NCBI GenBank assembly: GCA_022770665.1 | Contig: JALEHL010000034.1 | Coordinates: 1 to 63,708 of the forward strand | From: Bacillota bacterium | GTDB taxonomy: Bacteria; Bacillota; Clostridia; Peptostreptococcales; Anaerovoracaceae | DNA: 63,708 nt | Direction of reading: 5' to 3' | In this document: positions 53,240 through 62,036 of the stretch, piece by piece | How positions within the stretch are numbered: the first letter of the stretch is position 1 | Layout: each line of letters opens with the position of its first letter | Notes under the pieces: generated by a model | The model's input: the letters and a program-made list of their open reading frames with translations, nothing else | Database searches by the model: none | What the model was told of the DNA's origin: nothing | Position numbers and translations under genes: made by a program

Positions 53240-54382
53240 ATGAATTTTCAACTAACGAAGGAACAAGAATTCGTAAGAAAAATGGTAAGAGAGTTTGCCG
53301 AAAACGAAGTTGAACCGTTAGCTGCAGATATCGACAAGGAACACAGATTCCCTGTTGAAACTGTAGAAAAAATGGCCAAATACGGTATGTTAGGTATTCC
53401 GTATCCTACCGAATACGGCGGAATGGGCGGAGACCACATTTCTTACGCGATTACCGTAGAAGAATTATCCAGAGTATGCGCGTCCACAGGCGTTATCTGC
53501 TCCGCGCACACATCCCTGTGCTGCTGGCCGATCTTTAACTGGGGCAATGAAGAACAGAAGCAGAAATACCTGCCGGATTTATTAAGCGGCAAGAAGCTGG
53601 GCGCTTTCGGTCTGACCGAACCGAACGCAGGTACTGATGCATCCGGACAGCAGACCAGAGCAGAACGTGTCGGCGACAAGTACATCCTGAATGGTGCAAA
53701 GGTATTTATCACCAATGGCGGATATGCAGATGTATTCGTAGTAATGGCTATGACCGACAAGAAGAAGGGCAACCACGGAATTTCCGCATTCATTGTTGAA
53801 AAGACCGATCCAGGATTCTCCATCGGCAAGACGGAAGATAAGATGGGTATCTGCGCATCCTCCACGACGGAGCTGATTTTCCAGAACTGCGAAATCCCTG
53901 CTGACAGACTGTTAGGACAGGAAGGCGACGGATTCAAGGTTGCAATGTCCACACTGGACGGCGGCCGTATCGGTATCGCTTCTCAGGCTCTGGGTATTGC
54001 ACAGGGTGCATTCGACGTAACTGTTGAATACATGAATGCAAGAAAGCAGTTCGGCAAGAAGCTGTCTCAGTTCCAGGCTCTGCAGTTTGAAATGGCTGAT
54101 CTGAAGACCAAGATCGAAGCTGCAAGACTGCTGGTTTACAGAGCTGCTGACATGAAAGACAAGCACATGGCCTATACGGAAGCTGCTGCAATGGCCAAGT
54201 TATTCGCAGCAGAAACTGCAATGGAAGTAACTACCAAGTGCGTACAGTATCACGGCGGTTATGGCTACACCAAGGATTATCCGGTTGAAAGAATGATGAG
54301 AGATGCTAAGATTACCGAGATCTACGAAGGAACTTCTGAAGTTCAGAGAATGGTAATCGCTGGCAAGACTTTCAAGAAATAA
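53240..54382 (+). CDS. Short-chain acyl-CoA dehydrogenase (butyryl-CoA dehydrogenase-like)
   Basis: This 380-residue FAD enzyme reduces an enoyl-CoA (crotonyl-CoA to butyryl-CoA, or a related aromatic acyl-CoA). Family signatures are FGLTEPNAGTDASG, the FITNGGYADVFVV segment, the QFGKKLSQFQ segment and the catalytic base Glu363 in TEIYEGTSEVQR. GGAGG precedes the ATG. Together with EtfB and a ferredoxin-fused EtfA it forms a complex of the CarCDE or Bcd-EtfAB type. Codons are biased differently from neighbours, with more AAA, GAA and TTA near the start, as expected of a highly expressed gene. Confidence 0.92.
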   Translation: MNFQLTKEQEFVRKMVREFAENEVEPLAADIDKEHRFPVETVEKMAKYGMLGIPYPTEYGGMGGDHISYAITVEELSRVCASTGVICSAHTSLCCWPIFNWGNEEQKQKYLPDLLSGKKLGAFGLTEPNAGTDASGQQTRAERVGDKYILNGAKVFITNGGYADVFVVMAMTDKKKGNHGISAFIVEKTDPGFSIGKTEDKMGICASSTTELIFQNCEIPADRLLGQEGDGFKVAMSTLDGGRIGIASQALGIAQGAFDVTVEYMNARKQFGKKLSQFQALQFEMADLKTKIEAARLLVYRAADMKDKHMAYTEAAAMAKLFAAETAMEVTTKCVQYHGGYGYTKDYPVERMMRDAKITEIYEGTSEVQRMVIAGKTFKK

Positions 54383-54402
54383 GATTGCAGGAGGAAATAG
54401 AA

Positions 54403-55209
54403 ATGGCATTTAAGATTATTGTATGTGCAAAGCAGGTTCCTGATACAAACGTGATCAAGATCAACCCTAAAACAGGAACACTGATCAGAGATGGCGTTCC
54501 GTCAATTCTGAACCACGATGATAACAACGCACTGGAAGAAGCGTTAAAGATCAAGGATAAATATAAGGATGTTACTGTAACCGTTATCTCCATGGGACCT
54601 CCGCAGGCAAGCGACCTGCTGTTCGAATGCATCGCGAAGGGTGCAGACGAAGGTATCCTGGTATCCGACAGAGCTGTCGGCGGTTCCGACACCTGGGCAA
54701 CTTCCAATACCCTGGAAGCAGCAATCAAACACTGGGAAAAAGAAAACGGCCCTGCGGATCTGATCTTTGCAGGACGTCAGGCTATCGACGGAGATACCGC
54801 TCAGGTTGGCCCGCAGATCGCTGAAAAGCTGGATCTGCCGCAGGTTACATATGTTGAGGAATTTGAAATCGACGACAACCTGAAGGACATCACCGTAAAG
54901 AGACAGCTGGAGGACGGCTATGAACTGATTCACCTGCAGACTCCTTGCATGCTGACGGCAATCAAGGAATTAAACACTCCGAGATACATGAACATGAAGG
55001 GCATCTTCGGCGAGAAGAACATCAAAGTATGGAACGCAAAGGACATCGAAGTTGACCTGAACAAGGTAGGTCTGGAAGCTTCTCCGACAAACGTATTCCG
55101 TTCATTTACCCCGGCTCCAAAGGCTCCTGGCCAGAAGATCGCTGGCGACACTGAAAACGAACAGGCAAAGAATCTGTTAATTCAGCTTAAGGGTAAGCAC
55201 ATCATCTAA
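54403..55209 (+). CDS. etfB: Electron transfer flavoprotein beta subunit
   Basis: This 268-residue EtfB has the N-terminal VCAKQVPDTN motif and the GRQAIDGDTAQVGPQIAE segment of the family. In bifurcating Etfs this subunit holds the FAD that receives NADH electrons. AGGAGG precedes the ATG at 54403; an ATG at 54385 is inside the ribosome-binding region. It lies between the dehydrogenase and EtfA genes with short gaps. Confidence 0.94.
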   Translation: MAFKIIVCAKQVPDTNVIKINPKTGTLIRDGVPSILNHDDNNALEEALKIKDKYKDVTVTVISMGPPQASDLLFECIAKGADEGILVSDRAVGGSDTWATSNTLEAAIKHWEKENGPADLIFAGRQAIDGDTAQVGPQIAEKLDLPQVTYVEEFEIDDNLKDITVKRQLEDGYELIHLQTPCMLTAIKELNTPRYMNMKGIFGEKNIKVWNAKDIEVDLNKVGLEASPTNVFRSFTPAPKAPGQKIAGDTENEQAKNLLIQLKGKHII

Positions 55210-55224
55210 TTAGGAGGAAATACA

Positions 55225-56526
55225 ATGGCTATTGAAATTATAAAAGAGAAATGTATTGGATGCGGACAGTGCTTTAAATCCTGCCCGTATGATGCTTTTG
55301 AATTTGAACCTTATGATGGCAACAAGCTGGGTAAGGTTGCAAAAGTTAACGCAAAGTGCTCCTTCTGTAACCAGTGCTTAACCGCATGTAAGTTCGGTGC
55401 CATCAAGGAAGTGCAGGCTGGTGCTGCAGCAGATCTTTCTGATTACAAGCACATCTGGGTATTCGCAGAACAGAGACAGGGCAAGATCCAGAACGTGGCT
55501 CTGGAACTGCTGGGCGAAGGCAAGAGACTGGCAAAGGACATCAGTGAAGATACACAGATCTGCGCAGTTCTGATCGGTAACAATATCGACCACCTGGCTC
55601 AGGAATGCTTCGAATATGGTGCAGAAAAGGTTTATATGGTACAGGATCCGTTACTGGAGAACTACACGACCGACGGCTACACCAAGGTTATGAAGCAGCT
55701 GATCGATGAGTACAAGCCGGAAATCGTTCTGTACGGCGCTACCCACATCGGCCGTGACTTCGCACCTCGTATCGCTGCAAGATGCAACACCGGTCTGACT
55801 GCAGACTGCACGCATCTGGATGTAAAGGTTTCCAAGTACATCGAATTTGCGAAAGCAAACACCACGCTGGATACTTCCACTCTGGATCCGAACGATCCGT
55901 CCACTGGAATCAAGCAGACCCGTCCGGCATTCGGCGGCAACCTGATGGCTACCATCATCTGCCCGAAGACTCGTCCGCAGATGTCCACTGTAAGACCTGG
56001 CGTAATGCAGAAGCAGGAAAGAGTTCCTGGTGCTACCGGTGAAATCATAAATGTTAAGCCGGACATCAAGGCTTCCGACATCAGAATCGAAATCAAGGAT
56101 ATCGTAAAATCCATGAAGGAAATGGTATCCCTGACTGACGCGAAGATCATCTGCTCCGGCGGACGTGGTCTGGGCGATGCAGAAGGCTTCAAGCTGATCC
56201 AGGAATTCGCAGACAAGGTTGGCGGTGTAGTTGGTGCTTCCCGTGCAGCAGTAGATGCCGGCTGGATTGATCACTCTCACCAGGTAGGTCAGACCGGTAC
56301 CACTGTAAAGCCGGATATCTACTTCGCATGCGGCATCTCCGGCGCAATTCAGCACCTGGCAGGTATGCAGACTTCCAACTGCATCGTTGCGATCAACAAG
56401 GATCCGGATGCTCCGATCATGGAAGTTGCTGACTATGCAATCGTAGGCGACCTGTACAAGGTAATCCCTGAAATCATCAAGGAATGGGATAACGCAGAAG
56501 CTCTGTACGACGCTACTACGAAATAA
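55225..56526 (+). CDS. etfA: Electron transfer flavoprotein alpha subunit with N-terminal 2[4Fe-4S] ferredoxin domain
   Basis: This 433-residue EtfA has about 60 extra N-terminal residues. They carry two CxxCxxCxxxC clusters (Cys 10, 13, 16, 20 and 45, 48, 51, 55), a ferredoxin module. The EtfA core follows, ending with the FAD-binding segment [61 protein letters not shown] and INKDPDAPI. Ferredoxin-fused EtfA is known from CarE of caffeate respiration and from lactate-type Etf complexes, where the module takes part in electron bifurcation. The substrate of this complex is therefore open. A terminator follows. Confidence 0.93.
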   Translation: MAIEIIKEKCIGCGQCFKSCPYDAFEFEPYDGNKLGKVAKVNAKCSFCNQCLTACKFGAIKEVQAGAAADLSDYKHIWVFAEQRQGKIQNVALELLGEGKRLAKDISEDTQICAVLIGNNIDHLAQECFEYGAEKVYMVQDPLLENYTTDGYTKVMKQLIDEYKPEIVLYGATHIGRDFAPRIAARCNTGLTADCTHLDVKVSKYIEFAKANTTLDTSTLDPNDPSTGIKQTRPAFGGNLMATIICPKTRPQMSTVRPGVMQKQERVPGATGEIINVKPDIKASDIRIEIKDIVKSMKEMVSLTDAKIICSGGRGLGDAEGFKLIQEFADKVGGVVGASRAAVDAGWIDHSHQVGQTGTTVKPDIYFACGISGAIQHLAGMQTSNCIVAINKDPDAPIMEVADYAIVGDLYKVIPEIIKEWDNAEALYDATTK

Positions 56527-56560
56527 GATCGTTTCGGCAATTCAGTAAGAAATCAAACAG

Positions 56561-56592
56561 AAGGGGGACTGTTTTTCAGCCCCCTTTTTTTA
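56561..56592 (+). terminator. Intrinsic terminator after etfA
   Basis: AAGGGGG-A-CTG pairs with CAG-CCCCCTT around a T-rich loop, followed by a long T-run. Confidence 0.88.
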
Positions 56593-56621
56593 TTGCCTGC
56601 GGCGGAAAATTTCGGTATAAT
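56593..56621 (+). promoter_or_regulatory. Sigma-A-type promoter for the HAD-MFS-GDPD genes
   Basis: TTGCCT at 56593-56598 and TATAAT at 56616-56621 are separated by 17 bases. Confidence 0.75.
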
Positions 56622-56652
56622 AGAAACAGCGGGCGTGAAGGGAGGCGGAAGC

Positions 56653-57516
56653 TTGAGACGAAAAAAACTGTTTTTGCTGGATATGGACGGGACCATTTAT
56701 CTGGATGATCATGTGTTTTCCGGCACGCTGCCTTTCCTGCAGCAGGTGCAGGCGCAGGGAGGCAGGTATCTCTTTCTGACCAATAATTCTTCCCGGGGGG
56801 TGTCCGATTACGTCGCAAAACTTGCACGGCTGGGCATTCCGGCCTCTCCGGAGGATTTCGTAACCTCGGTGGATGCCATGATCGCCTTCCTGGAGCGGAG
56901 GTACGGTCCATCGGAGGCACGGCAGAAGCTTATCTATCTGATGGGAACAGCATCTTTTTGCCGGCAGATGGAAGAGGCGGGATTCCGGATTGTTACCAGT
57001 CTGCAGGCTGGGGAGAATGACAGCTTGCGGAATGCGGCAGAAGGAAGAACACCGGAGACGGTGGACATTCTCATTGCAGGTTTCGACCGGGAGCTGACAT
57101 TCCAGAAACTGGAAGATGCCAGCCGCCTGTTAAAAGCCGGGACGGAATATTTTGCGACGAATCCTGACTGGGTCTGCCCCACCGCCTGGGGCGCAGTGCC
57201 TGACTGCGGTTCTATCTGCCAGATGCTGGAGCATGCCACGGGACGGCGGCCGTATTTCGTAGGAAAACCGCAGCCTGATATGGTGTATCTGGCGCTGGAA
57301 AAGACGGGCTGCGTACCGGAGGATGCGGTTCTCATCGGTGACCGGCTGTATACTGACATCGCCTGCGGGGTCAATGCGGGAATCGACACCATCTTCGTGC
57401 TTTCTGGGGAGGGAACACTGGAGGATCTGGAAACAAGTGATGTGAAGCCCACATATATATTAAATGAAATCGGAGAAGTTTTCGGGAAAGGAACAGGAAA
57501 CGGAAATGAAGCTTAA
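56653..57516 (+). CDS. HAD-IIA family hydrolase (NagD-like phosphatase)
   Basis: This 287-residue phosphatase has HAD motif I DMDGTIYLDD, motif II FLTNNSSRG, and motifs III/IV FVGKPQPDM and IGDRLYTDIACG. The cap and order place it in subfamily IIA with NagD and p-nitrophenylphosphatase types. The start is a TTG with GGAGG seven bases upstream; no ATG fits. The 3' end overlaps the transporter gene by 11 bases. With a glycerophosphodiesterase two genes on, a glycerol-phosphate phosphatase role is possible but unproven. Confidence 0.87.
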   Translation: MRRKKLFLLDMDGTIYLDDHVFSGTLPFLQQVQAQGGRYLFLTNNSSRGVSDYVAKLARLGIPASPEDFVTSVDAMIAFLERRYGPSEARQKLIYLMGTASFCRQMEEAGFRIVTSLQAGENDSLRNAAEGRTPETVDILIAGFDRELTFQKLEDASRLLKAGTEYFATNPDWVCPTAWGAVPDCGSICQMLEHATGRRPYFVGKPQPDMVYLALEKTGCVPEDAVLIGDRLYTDIACGVNAGIDTIFVLSGEGTLEDLETSDVKPTYILNEIGEVFGKGTGNGNEA

Positions 57517-58816
57517 TACGAAACGAACCATTCTCATTGGGTTTGCCTTTCTGGCAATCAGTACCTTCTGGCAGATGTATGATAACATTATTCCGCTGAT
57601 TTTGAAGTACAGTTTTCACATCGGGGATACGCTGTCAGGGGGAATCATGGCGCTGGATAATATCTTTGCGCTGATTATGCTGCCTCTGTTTGGCGCCTGG
57701 TCGGATAAGGTAAATACGAAACGTGGAAAACGGACGCCGTTTATTCTGGTGGGTACCATCGGCGCCTGTGTCTTCATGCTGCTCCTGCCAGCTGCAGCAA
57801 ACGGGCAGAACCTGGTGCTGTTTGTGGCGGCCTTGCTGATGACTCTGCTGTTCATGAGCACTTTCCGGTCTCCGGCGGTTTCGCTTATGCCGGATGTGAC
57901 ACCGAAGCCGCTTCGTTCCAAGGCAAACGCTATCATCAATCTGATGGGTGCCATCGGCGTGGTGCTTTCGCTGGTATTCATCATGTTCCTGGTGGGGGAC
58001 GGTGAAACACCGAACTATGAACCGCTGTTCATCGCGGTGGCTGTGGTGATGATCCTTGCGCTTCTGATTCTGCTGTTCAAGGTGGACGAGGGGAAATTCA
58101 CGGAAGAAAGACTCGCCCTGGAAAGGGAATGGGGCATTGCGGAAGAGGAGCAGGAAGAAGAAATCGAAACGTCGGGCGGAATCCGCGGTGCAGCATCTGC
58201 TCTGCCGGCGGATGTAAAGAAGAGTCTGGTGTTCCTGCTGCTTTCGGTGGCGTTCTGGTATATGGCATATAACAGTGTGACTACAGCTTTTTCCAAGTAT
58301 GCTACAGAGATGTGGGGCATGGAGGGAGGAAGCTTCGCCGGTGCCCTGATGGTGGCTTCTGTGGGCGCGCTGATTTCCTTCCTGCCGGTGGGCATGCTGT
58401 CCAGCCGCTTCGGACGGAAAAAGGTGATCCTGTTCGGGGTTGCCATGCTGGCATGCTGCTTCGGAAGCGGTTTCTTCTTCAAGGAACCGAACTTCGGCGT
58501 AAATATCATCTTCTTCCTGGTCGGCATGGCATGGGCGTCCATCAATGTAAACTCCTATCCGATGGTGGTGGAAATGTGTAAGGGAAGCGATATCGGCAAG
58601 TTTACCGGTATGTACTACACTTTCAGTATGGCGGCCCAGGTGCTGACGCCGGTACTGTCAGGATTCTTCCTGGAGCATGTGGGTTACTGGACACTGTTCC
58701 CGTATGCGGCCTTCTTCGCTGCTGTGGCATTCTGCACCATGCTCATGGTGAAACACGGAGACAGCAGGCCGGAGGCACCAAAGAGCAAGCTTGAGGCTTT
58801 TGATGTAGAAGACTGA
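57506..58816 (+). CDS. MFS transporter (SLC45/GPH-like)
   Basis: This 436-residue transporter has twelve helices in two halves joined by an acidic cytoplasmic loop (EEEQEEEIETSGG, about 215-235). The WSDKVNTKRGKRTPFILVG segment between helices 2 and 3 is of the sugar-cation symporter kind. The substrate is unknown; a sugar or a glycerol-related compound would fit the neighbours. The ATG at 57506 lies within the end of the HAD gene. Confidence 0.82.
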   Translation: MKLNTKRTILIGFAFLAISTFWQMYDNIIPLILKYSFHIGDTLSGGIMALDNIFALIMLPLFGAWSDKVNTKRGKRTPFILVGTIGACVFMLLLPAAANGQNLVLFVAALLMTLLFMSTFRSPAVSLMPDVTPKPLRSKANAIINLMGAIGVVLSLVFIMFLVGDGETPNYEPLFIAVAVVMILALLILLFKVDEGKFTEERLALEREWGIAEEEQEEEIETSGGIRGAASALPADVKKSLVFLLLSVAFWYMAYNSVTTAFSKYATEMWGMEGGSFAGALMVASVGALISFLPVGMLSSRFGRKKVILFGVAMLACCFGSGFFFKEPNFGVNIIFFLVGMAWASINVNSYPMVVEMCKGSDIGKFTGMYYTFSMAAQVLTPVLSGFFLEHVGYWTLFPYAAFFAAVAFCTMLMVKHGDSRPEAPKSKLEAFDVED

Positions 58817-58852
58817 CACAGCATTATATTTCGTAAAGGGGAAATGGGAAAT

Positions 58853-59689
58853 ATGAAACAGAAAAAAACAAGTAATACGAAAGAAAAGCAGCTTCATGAG
58901 CTGCTGCAGCATAGGTATGCGCACAGGGGGCTCCATCAAAAACCGGTCATCCCGGAAAACTCCATGGCAGCCTTTCGCCGCGCCGTGGAAGCCGGCTTCG
59001 GTATTGAACTGGACCTGCATCTGACCAGAGACGGAAAACTTGCAGTGATTCACGATTCCAGTCTGAAACGGACCTGCGGCGTGGACCAGAACGTGGAAGA
59101 TATGACGATGGAGGAGGCACAGAGCTGCTTCCTGGAAGAAAGCCGGGAGCAGATTCCGGAATTCACAGAAGTTCTGCAGCTTGTGGCAGGCCGGGTGCCT
59201 CTCATTGTGGAGCTGAAGGCCGGAAAGACGCAAGATGGAACGGATACCACAGCGGCACTCTGCCGGACGGCTGCATCGGCATTAGACGATTATGCAGCCG
59301 CCTATGGCGAAAAAACTGAAAACCATGGCGGAAAGCCGGGCTTGGTGCCGGCGCTGTACTGCGTGGAATCTTTCAGCCCAGTGGCTGTGAAGTGGCTGCG
59401 TGTGAACCGGCCGGATGTGATTCGAGGCCAGCTGGCTGCCAATATCAACCGTGAGAAAAAGACCTTAACCTGCACGCAGAATTTCCTGCTGAAAAACCTG
59501 CTGGTGAATCTTTCCGGCAAACCGGACTTCGTTGCCTATAATTTCGATGATCGCCATGAGCCAGCACTGCAGAGATACGATGGTCCGCTGTTTTTCTGGA
59601 CCATCCGCAGCTATGCAGATCTGAAGGAGGCGGAGGCCCTGGGCGCCGCCGGCATTTTTGAACAGTTTGATCCGAAGAAATATGAATAG
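58853..59689 (+). CDS. Glycerophosphodiester phosphodiesterase family protein
   Basis: This 278-residue GDPD enzyme hydrolyses glycerophosphodiesters to glycerol-3-phosphate and an alcohol. The catalytic and metal residues are visible: AHRGLH (His-Arg), PENSMAAF (Glu-Asn), ELDLHLTRDG (Glu, Asp) and VIHD with the second histidine. There is no signal peptide. I prefer the ATG at 58853 because AAGGGGA is only one base from the ATG at 58844. It ends at a terminator and closes the HAD-MFS-GDPD group. Confidence 0.9.
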   Translation: MKQKKTSNTKEKQLHELLQHRYAHRGLHQKPVIPENSMAAFRRAVEAGFGIELDLHLTRDGKLAVIHDSSLKRTCGVDQNVEDMTMEEAQSCFLEESREQIPEFTEVLQLVAGRVPLIVELKAGKTQDGTDTTAALCRTAASALDDYAAAYGEKTENHGGKPGLVPALYCVESFSPVAVKWLRVNRPDVIRGQLAANINREKKTLTCTQNFLLKNLLVNLSGKPDFVAYNFDDRHEPALQRYDGPLFFWTIRSYADLKEAEALGAAGIFEQFDPKKYE

Positions 59690-59698
59690 ACAGATTGG

Positions 59699-59730
59699 CC
59701 CCTGCACACGAAAGCAGGGGTTTATCTTTT
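59699..59730 (+). terminator. Intrinsic terminator after the GDPD gene
   Basis: CCCCTGC pairs with GCAGGGG, followed by TTTATCTTTT. Confidence 0.8.
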
Positions 59731-59750
59731 ATGAAAATGCGCAGAAATGG

Positions 59751-59779
59751 TTGATTGTTGAATATAATTACAGTATAAT
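59751..59779 (+). promoter_or_regulatory. Sigma-A-type promoter reading through array B
   Basis: TTGATT at 59751-59756 and TATAAT at 59774-59779 are separated by 17 bases. The transcript would start near 59786 and carry a leader of about 270 bases, including all three array elements, before the ATG at 60058. Confidence 0.75.
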
Positions 59780-59872
59780 AATGGAAAATATACATTTTCT
59801 TAAGAATCTGGCAACTTTTATAAATAACTTCAGACGCACAACACATCGCACTCTCATACGCACCCACGGAAG

Positions 59873-60043
59873 GTTGTATGGATTCTGATTTCTTCACAAA
59901 AAATACAACGTCTGCCCTGATCCACAGGAGATTTCAGAGGAAATGTTGTATGAAGTGAAAAATAGCAAGGTTTCATACAACGCAAATTGAGATTTCTTCA
60001 CAATCCGTTGTATGAAACAGTGAAAAACCGAAAACGATACAAC
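59873..60043 (+). repeat. Array B: three 37-nt elements with fixed inverted ends GTTGTAT-N23-ATACAAC
   Basis: Elements are at 59873-59909, 59945-59981 and 60007-60043, each exactly 37 bases with identical seven-base ends and different 23-base cores. The middle one extends its stem to ten pairs. Gaps are 35 and 25 bases. A 13-base piece, GATTTCTTCACAA, recurs in the first core and in the second gap. The last element ends just before the GGAGGGG of the downstream gene. The rest of the 368-base gap holds a terminator and the promoter. Confidence 0.85.
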
Positions 60044-60057
60044 ATGGAGGGGAAAAA

Positions 60058-60906
60058 ATGAACGTCGGCAGAGTGGATTTTGAGGGGGCGTTGAATCAAT
60101 TGGCTGATTTAGAAAAATCATTCAACATGGAACTGGCAAACTGTGAGAAACTGGCATCAGGACATCTGGTCAGCAACTTCAGAGATGGAAGGCAGAACTA
60201 TCTGCAGGTGGAGAAGAAAAACGGGAAGTACTGCAGACGGGGAATTACCGGCGATACGGAGAAAGTGAAGGTGCTTTGCCGGAAGGAATACATATTGCGT
60301 GTGCTTGATCTCATTGCGGCGAACCGAAGATGCCTTGAGACGGCGGAGCGGGAGCTTCGAACCATGGAGTTCAATGAAATTCTTCAGGGATTGCCTGCGG
60401 TCTATCAGACGGTGCCGGAGGAATACTTTCAGTTTGGAGTAACAGGGGATATCCTTCGAAAACGTATGGAACAGGAAACACAGCTGGAAAGGGAGATTCG
60501 TGAGTGGGCGGAAGCACCTTATGAGCAGAGCAGTTATAAGCCGTGGCTGAAAACCAATACGACTTCCCGTGGTGAGAAGATGCGGTCGAAGGGCGAGGTG
60601 AACATTGCGGAAAAGCTGTACCAATATGATGTTCCGTTTCGGTATGAGGAAGTGCTTCGGATTGGGAGCCATGAGTTTGCACCTGATTTCAAGCCGAGAA
60701 GAAGACGAGACGGAAAAATATTCTATCTGGAACACTGCGGAATGCCTTTTGATGAGAAATATATGGCTCGTCATAAATGGAAGATGGAACAGTATGAGTC
60801 CGTGGGCATCGTACCGTGGGATAATCTGATTGTAACGTATAATGACATATATGGAAATCTGGATATGCGCATCATTGAAAGTGAGATTGTAAATAAGCTG
60901 GTGTAA
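60058..60906 (+). CDS. Uncharacterised protein with restriction-endonuclease-like C-terminal domain (relative of 49944-50912)
   Basis: This 282-residue protein has a charged helical N-terminal part (about 1-110, with a tyrosine/lysine-rich QNYLQVEKKNGKYCRRG segment). Its C-terminal domain has the same motif order as the gene at 49944: RSKGEVNIAEKLY, then EFAPDFKPR, then IFYLEHCGMPF, then KMEQYESVGIVPWDNLIVTY. These could be the acidic residues of a PD-(D/E)XK fold. GGAGGGG lies five bases before the ATG. It has its own promoter and a long leader made of array B. Codon use is somewhat more AT-rich than around it. No partner methyltransferase or helicase is adjacent. Confidence 0.8.
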   Translation: MNVGRVDFEGALNQLADLEKSFNMELANCEKLASGHLVSNFRDGRQNYLQVEKKNGKYCRRGITGDTEKVKVLCRKEYILRVLDLIAANRRCLETAERELRTMEFNEILQGLPAVYQTVPEEYFQFGVTGDILRKRMEQETQLEREIREWAEAPYEQSSYKPWLKTNTTSRGEKMRSKGEVNIAEKLYQYDVPFRYEEVLRIGSHEFAPDFKPRRRRDGKIFYLEHCGMPFDEKYMARHKWKMEQYESVGIVPWDNLIVTYNDIYGNLDMRIIESEIVNKLV

Positions 60907-60935
60907 AAAGGGAGTCAGAAATGACTCCCTTTCAA
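60906..60935. terminator. Bidirectional terminator between the endonuclease-like gene and mscL
   Basis: AAAGGGAGTCA and TGACTCCCTTT flank a GAAA loop; A- and T-rich flanks allow use from both sides. Confidence 0.8.
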
Positions 60936-60944
60936 TTTCAAATT

Positions 60945-61340
60945 CTATTTCTTCTCCTTCAGCAGATCGCGGATCTCGGTGAGAAGCTGAATGTCGGCCG
61001 GCGGTGCAGGCGGTTCTTCCGGAGCAGGTGCAGGTGCTTCTTCCTTCTTCTTGAAGGCGTTAAAGGTTTTGATGATGGAGAACAGCACCAGTGCGGTCAG
61101 CAGGAAGGTGATGACTGCCTGGATGAAGTTTCCGACCATCAGCTGTGCATCGCCAACGGCCAGAACGATGCCGGTGAAGTTGATGCCGCCGATAATGATG
61201 CCCAGCAGCGGGGTAATCACATCGTTAACCAGGGAGGAAACGATGGCGGTGAATGCGCCGCCGATGATAATGCCGACTGCCATGCTCATGACATCGCCTT
61301 TTGCGATAAATTCTTTAAATTCAGACATAAATTTTTTCAT
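60945..61340 (-). CDS. mscL: Large-conductance mechanosensitive channel MscL
   Basis: This 131-residue channel opens under membrane tension to release solutes during osmotic downshock. It has the N-terminal amphipathic helix (KEFIAKGDVMSMAVGIIIGGAF, TM1), a TM2 at about 68-92, and the KKKEE cytoplasmic cluster. A Pro/Ala/Glu-rich linker leads to the C-terminal helix LLTEIRDLL. AAAGGA precedes the ATG. Size and motifs are typical. Confidence 0.95.
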   Translation of the reverse strand: MKKFMSEFKEFIAKGDVMSMAVGIIIGGAFTAIVSSLVNDVITPLLGIIIGGINFTGIVLAVGDAQLMVGNFIQAVITFLLTALVLFSIIKTFNAFKKKEEAPAPAPEEPPAPPADIQLLTEIRDLLKEKK

Positions 61341-61367
61341 AAGTTGGTCATCCTTTCTGTTGAAATA

Positions 61368-62036
61368 TTAGATGAAATGTGCCAGCTCTTTTTCGATCCG
61401 TTTCCACGGGAAGCCGACCACATTATCATAATCGCCTTCGATATGGTCTACATACCGGGAAAACCAGCCCTGGATGGCGTAGCCTCCGGCTTTATCATAC
61501 GCTTCATCGGTGTCCAGGTATGCCAGCAGCTCTTCGTCACTGTAATCCTTGAAGAAGACCCTGGTGATTTCATAGAACACTCTGGCGTGCTGTGCACCGG
61601 CTTCTACCAGTGCCACACCGGTGACCACATCATGGACATCGCCGCGGAGAGCGGAAAGCATGCGGAAGCCATCTTCTTTGTCTGAAGGCTTGCCCATGAT
61701 CTCGCCCTGATAGCAGACTACGGTATCGGCGGCGATGATAACTGGTGGACGATCCGAAACGGCCGCCTCAGCAGTTTCCGAAGCATCCGGGGCAGCAACT
61801 GCATCAGCACATGACCGGTTCTCGCTCAGCCAGCGGGCTTCCACGTCCCTGGCTTTTTTCAGAGCCAGATAGGTGACGGTGTCTGTCATACTGTGATGGA
61901 GCGGAACGTTTTCCTCGATCTCTGCCGGAAGCACCAGCGGATCATAGCCGTGGGCCTGCATCATTTCGATGCGGCGGGGTGAGCCGGAAGCCAGAATCAG
62001 AGACCGTCCGACAGAGGTCGGACTTACATCTGCCAT
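61368..62036 (-). CDS. maf: Maf family nucleoside triphosphate pyrophosphatase
   Basis: This 222-residue housecleaning enzyme hydrolyses dTTP/UTP or modified nucleotides. It has LILASGSPRRIEMM at the start, the DTVV catalytic motif with Asp near 103, GKPSDKEDGFRML, and the YDKAGGYAIQG segment. It has an extra Ala/Ser/Asp-rich stretch at about 70-95 not usual in Maf. The start overlaps the stop of the gene upstream on the same strand (TAATG), so it is translationally coupled to it. Confidence 0.92.
   Translation of the reverse strand: MADVSPTSVGRSLILASGSPRRIEMMQAHGYDPLVLPAEIEENVPLHHSMTDTVTYLALKKARDVEARWLSENRSCADAVAAPDASETAEAAVSDRPPVIIAADTVVCYQGEIMGKPSDKEDGFRMLSALRGDVHDVVTGVALVEAGAQHARVFYEITRVFFKDYSDEELLAYLDTDEAYDKAGGYAIQGWFSRYVDHIEGDYDNVVGFPWKRIEKELAHFI

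Noticed and set aside
59873-60043. Array B as a CRISPR array or a ToxIN-type antitoxin repeat
   Set aside because: Only the inverted seven-base ends are conserved, the 23-base cores differ and gaps vary. No cas gene or ToxN-like toxin is near, and type III antitoxin repeats are contiguous direct repeats.
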